Origin: Ricinus communis
Taxonomy: Eukaryota > Streptophyta > Magnoliopsida > Malpighiales > Euphorbiaceae
Assembly (NCBI RefSeq): GCF_019578655.1
Contig: NC_063259.1
Location: 3,646,001-3,710,000, forward strand
Length of the DNA: 64,000 bases
Direction: 5' to 3'
In this document: positions 14,327-29,009 of the stretch, piece after piece
Layout: every line of letters starts with the position of its first letter
Position numbering within the stretch: the first letter of the stretch is position 1
Made by a program: the position numbers and the translations under genes
The notes under the pieces: model-generated
Database searches by the model: none
The model's input: only the letters and a program-made list of their open reading frames with translations
What the model was told of the DNA's origin: nothing

Positions 14327-17300
14327 GTGCTAATAATTTAATATGAGAAAATAACCCTGTAAAAGTGGTATATTTATCAATATAAGAAAATGACCTCGTG
14401 AAACGTGTATATTTATGAATCTAAGAAAACAATCCCGTAAAAGTAGTGTAATTGCGAGTCTAAGAAAACAGCCTCGTAGATGGGGTAAATTTTTTAATAT
14501 GAGAAAATAACCCTGTAATACGGGGTTATTTATCAATCGGAGGAAATAACCCCGTAATTATGGTATATTTATGAGTATGAGAAAACAACTCCTTAAATGA
14601 GTTAATTTTATAATATGAAAAAATAACCCCGTAAAAGGGGTATATTTGTCGATATAAAAAAATAACACCTTAAAACGTGTAAATTTATGAATCTGACAAA
14701 ACAACTCCATAATAGTGATAATAGTTTAATATGAGAAAACGACCCCGTAAAAGTGGTATAATTCTCGACATAAGAAATATTCTCGTAAAATGTGTATATT
14801 TATGAATCTAAGAAAATAACCCCGTAAAAGTAGTGTAATTGTGAGTCTGAAAAAACATCCTCGTAGAAGGTGTAAATTTTTTTATATAAGAAAGCAACCC
14901 CGTAATGCGGGGATATTTATCAATCGGAGAAAATAACCCCGTAATTTTGGTATATTTGTGAGTATGAGAAAACAACCCCTTAAATGGGTTAATTTTATAA
15001 TATGAGAAAAAACCTCGTAAAAAGGGTATTTTTGTCGATAAAAGAAAATGACCCCGTAAAACGTGTATATTTATGAATTTGAGAAAATAACCCCATAATA
15101 GTGCTAATAATTTAATATGAGAAAATGACCCCATAAAAGTGGTCTATTTATAAATCTAAGAAAATAACCCCGTAAAACGTGTATATTTATGAACCTGAGA
15201 AAACAACCCCGTAAAAGTAGTGTAATTGCGAGTCTGAGAAAACAGCCTCGTAGAAGAGGTAAAGTTTTTAATATGGGAAAACATCCCCGTATTACGGAGA
15301 TATTTATCAATCGGAGAAAATAACCCAGTAATTTTGGTATATTTGTGAGTATGAGAAAACAACCCCTTAAATGGGTTAATTTTATAGTATGAGAAAACAA
15401 TCCCGTAAAAAGGGTATTTTTGTCGATAAAAGAAAATAACTCCATAAAATGTGTATATTTATGAAATTTGAGAAAACAACCCTATTATAATGCTAATAAC
15501 TTAATATGAGAAAATGACTCCGTAAAAGTGTTATAATTATCGATATAAGAAAATAATCCCGTAAAACGTGTATATTTATGAATCTGAGAAAACAACCATG
15601 TAAAAGTAGTGTAATTGCAAGTATGAGAAAACAACCTCATAAAAGGGGTTAATCTTTTAATATGAGAAAACAACCCCGTAAGAGGGGTAGATTTATAAAT
15701 ATTAGAAAATAATCCCTTAATACGGGGATATTTATCAATAGAAGAAAATAACCCTGTAATTTTTGTATATTTGTGAGAATGGAAAAACAACCCCTTAAAT
15801 GACTTCACTTTAGATTATGAGAGAACAACCCCGAAAAAGTGGTATATTTGCCGATATAAGAAAATAACCCCGTAACACGAGTAAATTTAGTATGAGAAAA
15901 CGACCCCGTAAAAATGGTATATTTATCAAAATAAGAAAATAACCCCGTAAAAAATGTATATATTTATGAATCTGAGAAACACCCCCGTAAAAATAGTGTA
16001 ATTGCGAGTGAGAAAACAGCCTCGTAGAAGGGGTAAATTTTTTAATATGAGAAAACAACCCCGTAATACGGGGATATTTATCAATCGGAGAAAATAACCC
16101 CGTAATTTTTGTATATTTGTGAGTATGGGAAAACAACCCCTTAAATGGGTTAACTTTAGAGTATGACAAAACAACCCCTTAAATGGGTTAATTTTATAAT
16201 ATGAGAAAACAACCGAGTAAAAGGGGTATATTTATAAATATACGAAAATAACCCCGTAAAACGTGTATATTTATGAATTTGCGAAAACAACCCCATATGA
16301 GAAAATGACCCCGTAAAAGTGTTACATTTATCAATATAAGGAAATAACCCCGTAAAACATGTATATTTATGAATCTGAGAAAACAACCCCGTAAATATAG
16401 TGTAATTACGCGTTTGAGAAACAACCTCGTAGAAGGAGTAAATTTTTTAATATGAGAAACCAACCCCGCTATACAGGGATATTTATCAATCGGAGAAAAT
16501 AACCCCGTAATTTTCATATAACTGTGAGTATGAGAAAATACCCATAAAATGGGTTAATTTTATAATATGAGAAAACAATCTCGTGAAATAGGTATATTTA
16601 TCAATAAAAGAAAATAACCCGTAAAATGTGTATATTTATGAATTTGAGAAAACAACCCCATAATAGTGCTAATAATTTAATATGAGAAAACGACCCCGTA
16701 AAGTGGTACATTTATCAATATAAGAAAATAACCCGGTAAAACGTGTATATTTATGAATATGAGAAAACAACCCCGTAAAAGTAGTGTAATTGCGAGTCTT
16801 AGAAAACAGCCTCATAGATAGGGTAAATTTTTTAATATTAGAAAATAACCTCGTAATACGGTTTATTTATCAAAGAAAATAACCCCGTAATTTTTGTATA
16901 TTTGTGAGTATGGGAAAACAACCCCTTAAATGGGTTAACTTTAGAGTATGAGAAAACAACCCCATAAAAGGGGTATATTTGTCGATATAAGAAACTAACT
17001 CCATAAAACGTGTAAACTTATGAATTTGAAAAACAACAACATACGAGTGCTAATAATTTAATATGAGAAAACGACTCTGTAAAAAGTGGTATATTTATCA
17101 ATATTAGAAAATAACCCCGAAAAAGTGTATATCTAAGAATTTGAGAAAATAACTCCGTAATAGTAGTATAATTGCCAGTCTCAGAAAGCAGCCTCGTGGA
17201 TGGGGTAAATTTTTTAACATGAGAAAACAACCCCGTAATATGGGGATATTTATCAATCGGAGAACAAAACCCCATAATTTTGGTATATTTATGAGTATGA

Positions 17301-20300
17301 GAAAACAATCCCTTAAATGGAATAATTTTATAATATGAATAAACAACCCCGTAAAGGGGGTATATTTGTCGATATAAGAAAATAACCCCATAAAACGTGT
17401 AAATTTATGAATTTGACAAAACAACTCCATAATAGTGCTAATAATTTAATATGAGAAAACGACCCTGTAAAAGTGGTATAATTCACGATATAAGAAAATA
17501 ATTCCGTAAAACGTGTATATTTATGAATCTTAGAAAACAACCCCGTAAAAGTAGTGTAATTGTGAGTCTGAGAAAACAACATCGTAGAAGGGGTAAATTT
17601 TTTAATATGAGAAAACAACCCCGTAATACGGGGATATTTATCAATCGGAGAACAAAACCCGGTAATTCTGGTATATTTCTGAGTAGGAGAAAATAACCCC
17701 TTAACTGGATTAATTTTATAATATGGGAAAACAACCCCGTAAAATGGGTATATTTGTCGATATAAGAAAATAACCAAGTAAAACATGTATATTTATGAAT
17801 TTGAGAAAATAACTCCATAATACTGCTAATAATTTAATATGAGAATACGACCCCGTAAAAGTGGTATAATTATCGATATAAGAAAATAATCCTATAAAAC
17901 GTGTATATTTATAAATCTTAGAAAACAACCCCGTAAAAGTAGTGTAATTGCGAGTCTAAAAATAGCTTCGTAGAAGGGGTAAATTTTATAATATGAGAAA
18001 ACACCCCCGTAATACGGGGATATTTATCAATCGGAGAAAATAACCCTGCAATTTTGGTATATTTGTGAGTATGAGAAAACAACCCCTTAAATTGGTTAAT
18101 TTTATAATATGAGGAAACAGTCCCGTAAAAGGGGTATATTTCTCGATATAAGAAAATAACACAGTAAAATATGTATATTTATGGATTTGAAAGATAAAGC
18201 AACCCATAATAGTGCTTAATAATAATTTAATATGAGAAAATGACCTCGTAAAGTGGTATTTTTTTCAATATAAGAAAATAACCCGTAAAGCGTGTATATT
18301 TATGAATTTGAGAAAACAACCCTCGTAAAAGTAGTGTAATTACTGGTGATGCAGGTCTGAAAATCTCGTAGAAGGGGTAAATTTTTTAATATGAGAAAAC
18401 AACTCCGCAATAAGGGGATCTTTATCAATCGGAGAAAATAACCCCGTAATTTTGGTATCTTTGTGAGTATGAGAAAACAACCCCTTAAATGGGTTAATTT
18501 TATAATATGAGAAAATAATCCCGTAAAAAGGTTATATTTGTCGATATAAGAAAATAACCGTGTAAAACGTGTATATTTATGAATTAGAGAAAACAAACCG
18601 ATAATAGTGCTAATAATTTAATAGAAAAAATTACGTCGTAAAAGTGGTATATTTATTAATATAAGAAAATAACCCCGTAAAAAACGTGTATTTTTATGAA
18701 TCTTATAAAACAACACCATAAAAGTAGTGTAATTGCTAGTATGAGAAAACAGCCTCGTAGAAGGGGTAAATTTCTTAATATGAGAAAACAACCATGTAAT
18801 ACGGGGATATTTATCAATCGGAGAAAATAACCCCGTAATTTTGGTATATTTGTGAGTATGAGACAACTACCCCATAAATGGGTTAATTTTATAATATGAG
18901 AAAACAACCCCGTAAAAGGGTTATATTTGTCGATATAAGATAATAACCCTGTAAAACGTGTAAATTTATGAATTTGACAAAACAACCCCATAATAGTGAT
19001 AATAATTTAATATGAGAAAATGACCCCGTAAAAGTGGTATATTTATCGATATAAGAAAATAACCCCGTAAAACGTGCATATTTATGAATCTGAGAAAACA
19101 ACCCCGTAAAAGTAGTGTAATTGCGAGTCTAAGAAAACAACCTTGTAGATGGGGTAAATTTTTTAGTATGAGCAAACAACCCCGTCGTACGGGGATATTT
19201 ATCAATCGTAGAAAATAACCCCATAATTTTGATATATATGTGAGCATGAGAAAACAACTCCTTAAATGGGTTAATTTTATAATATGAGAAAATAACCCCG
19301 TAAAAAACGTGTATTTTTATGAATCTCATAAAACAACACCGTAAAAGTAGTATAATTGCCAGTATGAGAAAACAGCATCGTAGAAGGGCTAAATTTCTTA
19401 ATATGAGAAAACAACCCTGTAATACGGGGATATTTATCAATCGGAGAAAATAACCCCGTAATTTTGGTATACTTGTGAGGATGAGACAACAACCCCATAA
19501 ATGGGTTAATTTTATAACATGAGAAAATAACCCCGTAAAATGGTTATATTTGTCGATATAACATAATAACCCCGTAAAACGTATAAATTTATGAATTTGA
19601 CAAAACAACCCTATAATAGTGATAATAATTTAATATGAGAAAATGGCCTCGTCAAAGTGGTATACTTATCAATATAAGAAAATAACCACGTAAAACTTGT
19701 ATATTTATGAATATGAGAAAATAACCCTGCAAAAGTAGTGTAATTGTGAGTATGAGAAAACAACCTCATAGATGGGGTAAATTTTTTAGTATGAGAAGAC
19801 AACCCCATCATACGGGGATATTTATCAATCAAAGAAAATAACCCTATAATTTTGATATATTTGTGAGTATGAGAAAACAACTCTTTAAATGGGTTAATTT
19901 TATAATATGATAAAACAACCAATAAAAGGGTATATTTGTCGATATAAGAAAATAACCCATAAAAACATGTATTTTAAAATTTGAGAAATAACCCCATAAT
20001 AGTGCTAACTATTTAATATGAGAAAATGACCCCGTAAAAGTGGTATGTTTATCAATATAAGAAAATAACCCCGTAAAAACCACATATTTTTATGAATATG
20101 AGAAACAACACCGTAAAAGTAGTGTAATTGCGGTATGAGAAAAATACCTCGTAGAAGGGGTAAATTTCTTAATATGAGAAAACAACCACATGTCACGGGA
20201 TATTTATCAAACGGAGAAAATAACCCCGTAATTTTGGTATATTTGTGAGTATGAGACAACTACCCCATAAATGGGTTAATTTTATAATATGAGAAAACAA

Positions 20301-23300
20301 CCCCGTAAAAGGGTTATATTTGTTGATATAAGATAATAACCCCGTAAAACGTGTAAATTTATGAATTTGACAAAGAAAACCCCATAATAGTGATAATAAT
20401 TTAATATGAGAAAATGACCCCGTAAAAGTGGTATATTTATTGATATAAGAAAATAACCCCGTAAAATGTGTATATTTATGAATATAAGAAAATACCCCAA
20501 TAAAATTATTGTAATTGCAAGTCTAAGAAAACATCCTCATCGAAGGGATAAATTTTGGTATATTTGTGAGTATGAGAAAACAACGCCTTAAATGGGTTAA
20601 TTTTATAATATGAGAAACTAACTCGTAAAAGGGGTATATTTGTCTATATAAGAAAATAATCCCGTAAAACGTGTAAATTTATGAATTTGACAAAACAACT
20701 ACATACTAGTGCTAATAATTTAATATGGGAAAACGATTCAGTAAAGTGGTATATTTATCGATATAAGAAAATAATCCTGTAAAACGTGTTTATTTATGAA
20801 TCTCGGAAAACAGCCCGTAAAGGTAGTGTAATTGGGCACGAGAAAATAGCCTCGTAAGAGGATAAATTTTTAATATGAGAAAACAACCCCATAATGTCTG
20901 AGGGATATTTATCAATCGGAGAAAATAACCTCGTAAGTTTGGTATATTTGTTGGTGTGAAAACAACCCCTTAAATGGGTTAATTTTATAATATTAGAAAA
21001 CAACCCGTAAAAGCGGTATATCTGTCGATATAAGAAAATAATCCCGTAAAACGTGTAAATTTATGAATTTGACAAAACAACCCCATAATAGTGCTAATAA
21101 TTTAATATGAGAAAACGACCTCGTAAAAGTTTTATATTTATCAATATAAGAAAAAACTCCGTAAAACGTGTATTTCTATGAATCTGAGAAAACAACCTCA
21201 TGTTACGAGTCAGAGAAAACATCCTCATAGAAGGGGTAAATTTTTTAATATGAGAAAACAACCGAAGTGAAGTTATATTTATAAATATTAGAGACAACCC
21301 GTGTCAATGTTCGAGGAGAAAATAACCCCGTAAAAGTGGCATATTTATCAATATTAGAAAATAACCGAGTAAAATGTATATATTTATGAATATGAGAAAA
21401 CAACCCTGTAAAAGTAGTGCAATTGCGAGTTTGAGAAAACAGCCTCATAGATGGGGTAAATCTTTTAATATGAGAAAATAACCCTATATTACGGGGATAT
21501 TTATCAATCGGAGAAAATAACCTCGTAATTTTGGTATATTTGTGAGTATGAGAAAACAACCCCTTAAATGGGTTAATTTTATAATAAGAGAAAACAACCT
21601 CGTAATAGTGCTAATAACTTAATATGAGAAAAGGACCCTGTAAAAGTGGTATAATTATCGAGATAAGAAAGTAACCCCGTAAAACGAGTATATTTATGAA
21701 TTTGAGAAAACAACCCTGTAAAAGTAGTGTAACTGAGAGTCTTAGAAAACAACCTCGTAGAATGGTTAAGTTTTTTAATATGAGAAAACAACCCCGTAAT
21801 ACGGGGATATTTATCAATCGGAGAAAATAACCCCATAATTTTGGTATATTTGTGAGTATGAGAAAACAACCCCATAAATGGGTTAATTTTATAATATGAG
21901 AAAACAAACCCGTAAAAGGAGTATATTCATCGATATAAGAAAATAATCTCGTAAAACGTGTATATTTATGAATTTGAGAAAACAACCTGATATGAGAAAA
22001 CGATCTTGTAAAAGTGGTATATTTATCAATATACGAGAATAACCTCGTAAAACCTGTATATTTATGAATTTGAGAAAATAACCCCTTAAAAGTCGTGTAA
22101 TTGCATGTCTGAGAAAACAGCCTCGTAAAAGAGGTAAATTTTTTAATATGAGAAAATAGCCCCGTAATACGAGGATATTTATCAATCGGAGAAAATAACC
22201 CCGGTAATTTTGATATATTTGTGAGTATGAGAAAACAACCCCTTAAATGGTTTAATTTTATAATATGAGAATACAACCCCGTAAAAGGGGTATATTTGTC
22301 GATATAAGAAAATAACCTCGTAAAACATGTAAATTTAAGAATTTGATAAAACAACCCCATAAAAGTGCTAATAATTTAATATAAGAAAACGACCTCGTAA
22401 ACATGGTATATTTATCAATATAAGACAATAACCCCGTAAAACGAGTATATTTATGAATTTGAGAAAACAATCCCGTAAAAGTAGTGTAATTGAGAGTCTT
22501 AGAAAACAACCTCGTAGAATGGGTAAATTTTTTAATATGTGAAAGCAACCCCGTAATACGGGGATATTTATCAATTGGGGAAAATAACCCCCTAATTTTG
22601 GTATATTTGGAGTATGAGAAAACAACCCCTTAAATGGGTTAATTTTATAATATGAGAAGACAACCGTGTAAAAGGAGTATATTTATCTATATAAGAAAAT
22701 AATCCCATAAAACATGTATATTTATGAGTTTAGGAAAACAAACTCGTAAAAGTAGTGTAATTGCGAGTATGAAAAAACAGCCTTGCAGAAGTGGTAAATT
22801 TTTTACTATGAGAAAATAACCCCGTAATACGGGAATATTTATCAATCGGAGAAAATAACCATGTAATTTTGGTATAATTGTGAGTAGGAAAAAACGACCC
22901 CGTAAAAGTGGTATATTTATCAATATAAGAAAATTACCCCGTAAAAGATGTATATTTATGAATATGAGAAAACAAACTCGTAAAAGTAGTGTAATTGCGA
23001 GTCTGAGAAAACAGCCTTGTAGAAGTGGTAAATTTTTTAATATGAGAAAGTAACCCCGTAAGAGGGGTATATTTCTAAATATGAGAAAACAACCCCGTAA
23101 TACGGGGATATTTATCAATCGAAGAAAATAACCCCATAATTTTGGTATATTTGTGAGTATGGGAAAACAACCCCTTAAATGGGTTAACTTTAGAGTATGA
23201 GAAAACAACCACGTAAAAAGCGGTATATTTGTCGATATAAGAAAATAACTCCGTAAAATGTATAAACTTATGAATTTGAAAAACAACAACATACTAGTGC

Positions 23301-23966
23301 TAATAATTTAATATGAGAAAACGACTTTGTAAAAGTGGTATATTTATCAATATAAAAAAATAACCCCGATAAACATATATATTTATGAATCTGAGAAAAC
23401 AGCCTCGGAGAAAGGGTAAATTTTTTAATATTAGAAAACAATCCCGTAATATAGGGATATTTATCAATCGGAGAAAATAACCCCATAGTTTTTGTATATT
23501 TGTGAGTATGGGAAAACAACCTCTTAAATGGGTTAACTTTATAGTTTCAGAAAACAACCCCGTAACAGGGGTATATTTGTCGATATAAGAAAATAACCTT
23601 GTAGAACTCGTAAATTTATGAATTTGAAAAAACAACTCCATAATAGTGCTAATAATTTAATATGAGAAAACGACCTCGTAAAAGAGGTATATTTATCAAT
23701 ATAAGAAAATAACCCCATAAAACGTGTATATTTATGAATATGAGAAAACAACCCCGTAAAATTAATGTAATTGCGAGTCTGAGAAAACAGCTTCGTAGAT
23801 GGGTTGAATTTCTTAATATGGGAAAACAAACTCGTAATAGAGGTATATTTATCAATCGGAGAGAATTACCACATAATTTTTATATATTTATGAGTATGAG
23901 AAAACAACCTCTTAAATGGGTTAATGTTATAATATGAGAAAACAACCCCGTAAAAGGGATATACTT

Positions 23967-24003
23967 GGAGCCAAATTTGCATGGGGATGGGAGTAAAATG
24001 ATT
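23967..24003. other. Short non-satellite filler inside the array
   Basis: About 35 bp (containing GGAGCCAAATTTGCATGGGG) interrupts a monomer and matches no monomer type seen elsewhere in the window. It could be filler DNA at a repair junction or a remnant of an excised element. The origin is not identified. Confidence 0.6.
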
Positions 24004-26581
24004 CCGTAAAAGTGGTATATTTATAAATTTAAGAAAATAATCTCGTAAATTGGGCATATTGGTCGATATAAGAAAATAGCCTCGTAAAATGTTTACATTT
24101 TATAAATTTGAGAAAACAACCCCATTATAGTACTAATAATTTAATGTGGGAACACGACCACGTAAAAGTGGTATATTTGCGAATCTGAGAAAACGTATAT
24201 ATTTATGAATCTGAGAAAACAACCCCGTAATAGTAGTATAATTGCGAGTCTGAGAAAACAGCCTCGTAGAAGGGGTAAGTTTTTTAATATGTGAAAACAA
24301 CACCATATTATGGAAATATTTATCAATCCGAGAAAATAACCCCATAATTTTGCTATATTTGTGAGTATGAGAAAACAATCCCTTAAAAGGATTAATTTTA
24401 TAATATGAGAAAACAGTCCCGTGAAAGGGGTATATTTGTCTATATAAAAAAATAACCCCGTAAAACCTGTATATTTATGAATTTGAGAAAACAACCCCAT
24501 AATAGTGCTAATTATTTAATTTGAGAAAACGACCCTGTAAAAGTGGTATATTTATCAATATAAGAAAATAACCCCGTAAAACGTGCATATTTATGAATCT
24601 GAGAAACAATCTCGTAAAAGTAGTGTAATTGCGAGTCTGAGAAAATAACCTCGTAGAAGGGCTAAATTTTTTAATATGAGAAAATAACTCCGTAATACAG
24701 GGATATTTATCAATCGGATAAAATAACCCTGTAATTTTGGTATTATTTGTGAGTATGACAAATTAACCCATATACCCTTAAATGGGTTAATTTTATAATA
24801 TGAGAAAATAGTCTCATAAAAGGGGTATATTTGTCAATATAAGAAAATAACCCCACAAAATATGTCAATTTATGAATTTAAAAAAACAACCCCATAATCG
24901 TGCTAATAATTTAATTAAGAAAACGACCACGTAAAGTGGTATATCAATATAAGAAAATAACCAGTAAAACGTGTATATTTATGAATTTGAGAAAACTCTA
25001 TAAAATTAGTGTAATTGCCAGTCTGAGAAAACAGCCTCGCAGAAGGGGTAAATTTTTTAATATGAGAAAACAACCCCGCAATACGGGGATATTTATTAAT
25101 CGGAGAAAATAACCCCGTAATTTTGGTATATTTGTGAGTATGAGAAAACAACCCCTTAAATGGGTTAATTTTATAATATGAGAAAATAACCCCGTAAAAG
25201 GGGTATATTTATCGATATAAGAAAAGAACCAACTAAAACGTGTATATTTATAAATTTGAGAAAACAAACCGATAATAGTGCTAATAATTTAATACGAGAA
25301 AATGACCTCATAAAAGTGGTATATTTATCAATATAAGAAAATAACCTCGTAAAATGTGTGTATTTATGAATTTGAGAAAACAACCCCGTAAAAGTAGTGT
25401 AATTGCGAGACTTAGAAAACAGCTTCATAGAAGGGGTAAATTTTTTAATATGAGAAAACGACCCCGTAAAAGTGTTACATTTATCAGAATACGAAATTAA
25501 CCCTGTAAAACATGTATATTTATGAATCTGAGAAAACAACCCCGTAAATGTAGTGTAATTGCAAGTCTGAGAAACAACCTCGTAGCAGTAAATTTTTTAA
25601 TATGAGAAAACAACCCCGCTATACGGGGATATTTATAAATAGGAGAAAATAACCCCGTAATTTGCGTATAATTGTGAGTATGAGAAAACAACCCCTAAAA
25701 TGGGTTAATTTTATAATATGAGAAAACAATCCCGTAAAAGGGGTATATTTGTCAATAAAAGAAAATAACCCATAAAATGTGTATATTTATGAATTTGAGA
25801 AACAACCCCATAATAGTGCTAATAATTTAATATGAGAAAACGACCCCGTAAAAGTGGTACATTTATCAATATAGGAAAATAACCCCTTAAAACATGTATA
25901 TTTATGAATCAGAGAAAACAACCTCGTAAAAATAGTGTAATTACGAGTCTGAGAAAACAACCTCGTAGATGGGAAATTTTTTAATATGAGAAAACAACCT
26001 TGTAGAAGTGGTAAATTTTTTAATATGAGAAAGTAACCCCGTAAGAGGGGTATATTTCTAAATATGAGAAAACAACCCCGTAATACAGGGATATTTATCA
26101 ATCGAAGAAAATAACCCCATAATTTTGGTATATTTGTGAGTATGGGAAAACAACCCCTTAAATGGGTTAACTTTAGAGTATGAGAAAACAACCACATAAA
26201 AAGCGGTATATTTGTCGATATAAGAAAATAACTCCGTAAAATGTGTAAACTTATGAATTTGAAAAACAACAACATACTAGTGCTAATAATTTAATATGAG
26301 AAAACGACTCTGTAAAAGTGGTATATTTATCAATATAAAAAAATAACCTCGAAAAACATGTATATTTATGAATCTGAGAAAACAACCCTGTAAAAGTAGT
26401 GTAATTGCGAGTATGAGAAAACAGCCTCGTGGATGGGGTAAATTCTTTAACATGAGAAAACAACCCCGTAATACGGGGATATTTATCAATCGGAGAACAA
26501 AACCCCATAATTTTGGTATATTTATGAGTATGAGAAAACAATCCCTTAAATGGAATAATTTTATAATATGAAAAAACAACC

Positions 26582-26586
26582 CCGTA
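26582..26586. other. Target-site duplication CCGTA (left)
   Basis: The five bases CCGTA directly precede the 5' LTR and are repeated directly after the 3' LTR. They lie inside the satellite core AACCCCGTAAAAGGGG, so removing the element and one copy restores a normal monomer. Confidence 0.95.
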
Positions 26587-28890
26587 TGTAACGCCTGCAT
26601 TTTCTCATCATCCATGTTATGTGCATTTACATTTAATCATTGGGCATATGATGGTATATCAATGATATTTTTATTTTATGAGAACATATATATATTAATT
26701 ATAAGTAGAGAATAAGAAGCATGATATTAGATTATTAATTTAGATAAGTTGATTAAGTACTTGGGTTATGTGTATTAAGCCTTAAGACTTAATTGAACCA
26801 ATAGTTGAAGGTTGGGTAAATAGATTGGACTTAAAAGATACAATTAAAAGTTAGTACCTATATATGGTTAGTAAGAATTAATTTAGGGTGATAAAAATAG
26901 TTTAGTAGGTGGTGGCATTAAGAGAGGAATATTGGAAATTGGAACCATGAGTAAGCTCATTTTACCTCTTCATTTCTCTAAAATTCGTTCATGGCCAAAA
27001 ACACAAAATTTGGAATAAGAGAGAGGAGTGGAATACCTAGAAAACTTAAGATTAAGATAGGATTTTGCCAACTATTGAAGGAGCCAAGCTAAAGCTAAAG
27101 GATTTAAGCATATTAGCAACCCAAAAGCTGAAATTGGTAAGTTGTTACTTGAGTGTTATTAATTTGTCATTAGGGTTCTTGATTACAAATTGGAAAACTT
27201 CATTTGATGGTCTCATTGATTAATTAAAGGTCTGATTATCATGAATTAGTAGAGTATTGAATGATTGCATAAAGATTAAGCTTGATTTAAGTTTAAGTAT
27301 GTTAAGATAGAAAACTGTCAAAATTCCAGCAACCTTGATATTCTGTATTTTAGGCATAACATGGGTTATATAAGTCCAAATTAAGCTTAATTAGTGTCTA
27401 TGGAAAGTTTAAAGAGTCCTCTATAACTTTGTAGTTTTGTGATTTTGCTATTTTGCCGTTTTGGTTGCTTAAATTGAGCAAACAGATTGCTGCTCGGGTA
27501 CAACTAGCTGTATGACCCTTGCTCAGTAATTTGAAAATAATTAAATCTATAGAAGTCGGAATTGAGTAATTCTTCTTGGAGATGAAACTAGACGCATAAA
27601 TGGATATGTCAATTTAATATGAGATTTTTGTATTAAGCCAATTTTGCCCAGCAATAAATATACCTTGGTACTAAATTCTGTCTAGAAAACAGAAATGTTG
27701 GAGATTAGTTTTATGCAATTTATTGATGTTAATTTGAGTTAGATTGGTATTTAACTAGATGGGAAATGTTTATAGGATATTAAAACAGTAATTGAGAGTC
27801 TTAGAGGAAGAGTTAGACCTATGAATTAGAGAGGGGATGATCTTGTAATGCATTAGAATTCGCATTTACATGAATATTTGTAATATGCATGAAATGTGAA
27901 TTGATGAATGTGTTGACAGTACTCAAAGGCCTGGAAAGGAAGTTGTGGAGAAAGGAGGTTCTTATATGCTAAAGGAATAAGTATATTTTGAGTAAGTAAA
28001 TAGTTAATATTTGCTATGTTCATATATTTAATCAAATGTTCGCAAATGGTTGCGTTTGCTTAATATTGCTTATGTTTGAATGGTGAGATGGAAATGATTG
28101 GTGTTGAGTGGAACAATTGTTATTGCTGAAATATGATATAAGTGAAATGATTGAATTGTGATGTTAAGTGCATATGTGCATGTGAATGGTGGATTCCCCT
28201 GTGAAAAAAAAAAGATATATATATAAAGCCTTGGGAGGCTAAAGCCTAGAGAGGCTATAAAAGTGTATAATGTGAGATGAGGCAGAGCAACTTACGTGTG
28301 TGATATGTGAGGATGAGGCGGAGCAGCACATTAAAGGGGATCCACAAGCCGTGAGAACTAACCATAATTGTTGAATTGTATTTCTTCTATGATGGTTGTA
28401 ATGAATTGAGTAGAATGGTATGACTTTATACCTAAACTATGAATATCATGGAAAGTTATGTGATTGGGTGGAAATTGTATTAAGTGTATGTGATATAGAT
28501 TATGTTGATTATTTATTTCTTGGTGGAGGCTCACCCCTCTCCAAAATTTTTCTTTTCAGGTTTGTAAATAGTAGTGCATCCGTTGGTTGTATGCGAAGTC
28601 TAGCTTTTAGCGATTCTGTCAAGTTGGGCCGGTTTTGTGAAGTCTCCTCCGATGCATTTTTGTATGCAGTTATGTGATATATATGGAAGTATGCCTTATA
28701 AGGCATAAGAAGATGTTTGTAATACTTGTTAAATGATGTTTAAGTATAATCATATGTTTATATATTAATAACCTTGTGTCCGGATTCTTAACAACCTACA
28801 TATTGACCTATCTACCTGTAGTATATATTCTCTGACGCTTGTATGCTTCCGGCTAATGTTTATTGGTTAGTATGTGATGGGGGTGTTACA
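26587..28890 (+). repeat. 5' LTR (2,304 bp)
   Basis: It begins TGTAACGCCTGCATTTTCTC, ends GGGGGTGTTACA, and aligns with 33,728-36,031 along its whole length. About 20 small differences separate the two LTRs, several at CG or TG positions (CCTGG/CCTCGG near the CTCAAAGG string; TTCCGG/TTCCTGG near the 3' end). It holds a candidate TATA box near 28,216, so transcription would start shortly downstream. An apparent ORF around 28,420-28,677 lies within LTR sequence and is not taken as a gene. Confidence 0.95.
28216..28227 (+). promoter_or_regulatory. Candidate TATA box of the 5' LTR
   Basis: TATATATATAAA follows a run of ten or more A and lies about 660 bp before the LTR end, a plausible U3/R boundary. 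The same string is conserved in the 3' LTR. No transcript data support it here. Confidence 0.55.
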
Positions 28891-28896
28891 TTTTAG

Positions 28897-28909
28897 TGGT
28901 ATCGGAGGC
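28897..28909 (+). other. Primer-binding site, initiator-Met tRNA type
   Basis: TGGTATCGGAGGC starts six bases after the 5' LTR. Plant gypsy elements commonly carry TGGTATCAGAGC here, complementary to the 3' end of initiator methionine tRNA. This copy differs by a substitution and an extra G. Confidence 0.85.
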
Positions 28910-29009
28910 AGGGATTAGATTCATTGGGAGTAGATTCATGTTGCACATCATTAAGCATATGATATATGTTCTTTGAACTTGACTGAATATTTGCATTTCA
29001 TATATATAG

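Larger units (their letters stand above)
11859..26581 (-). repeat. 39-bp satellite HOR array, reversed
   Basis: This is the same HOR family as at 1-7,636 but reverse-complemented, and well preserved from about 12,000. The AGTGCTAATAATTTAATATG tag recurs with measured spacings of 388 (12,361 to 12,749), 427, 385, 376 and 390 bp (13,937 to 14,327), matching 10 or 11 monomers. Locally eroded patches with lost bases lie at about 13,740-13,820, 18,190-18,360, 20,140-20,200 and 20,790-21,310. Longer duplications are embedded: 23,015-23,360 recurs at 25,998-26,345, and 17.2-17.8 kb matches the flanks of the retrotransposon insertion. No gene is seen. Confidence 0.95.

Noticed and set aside
28420..28706. 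Open frames inside the 5' LTR
   Set aside because: They lie in the LTR downstream of the TATA box and are broken in the 3' LTR copy by small indels; no domain is visible.
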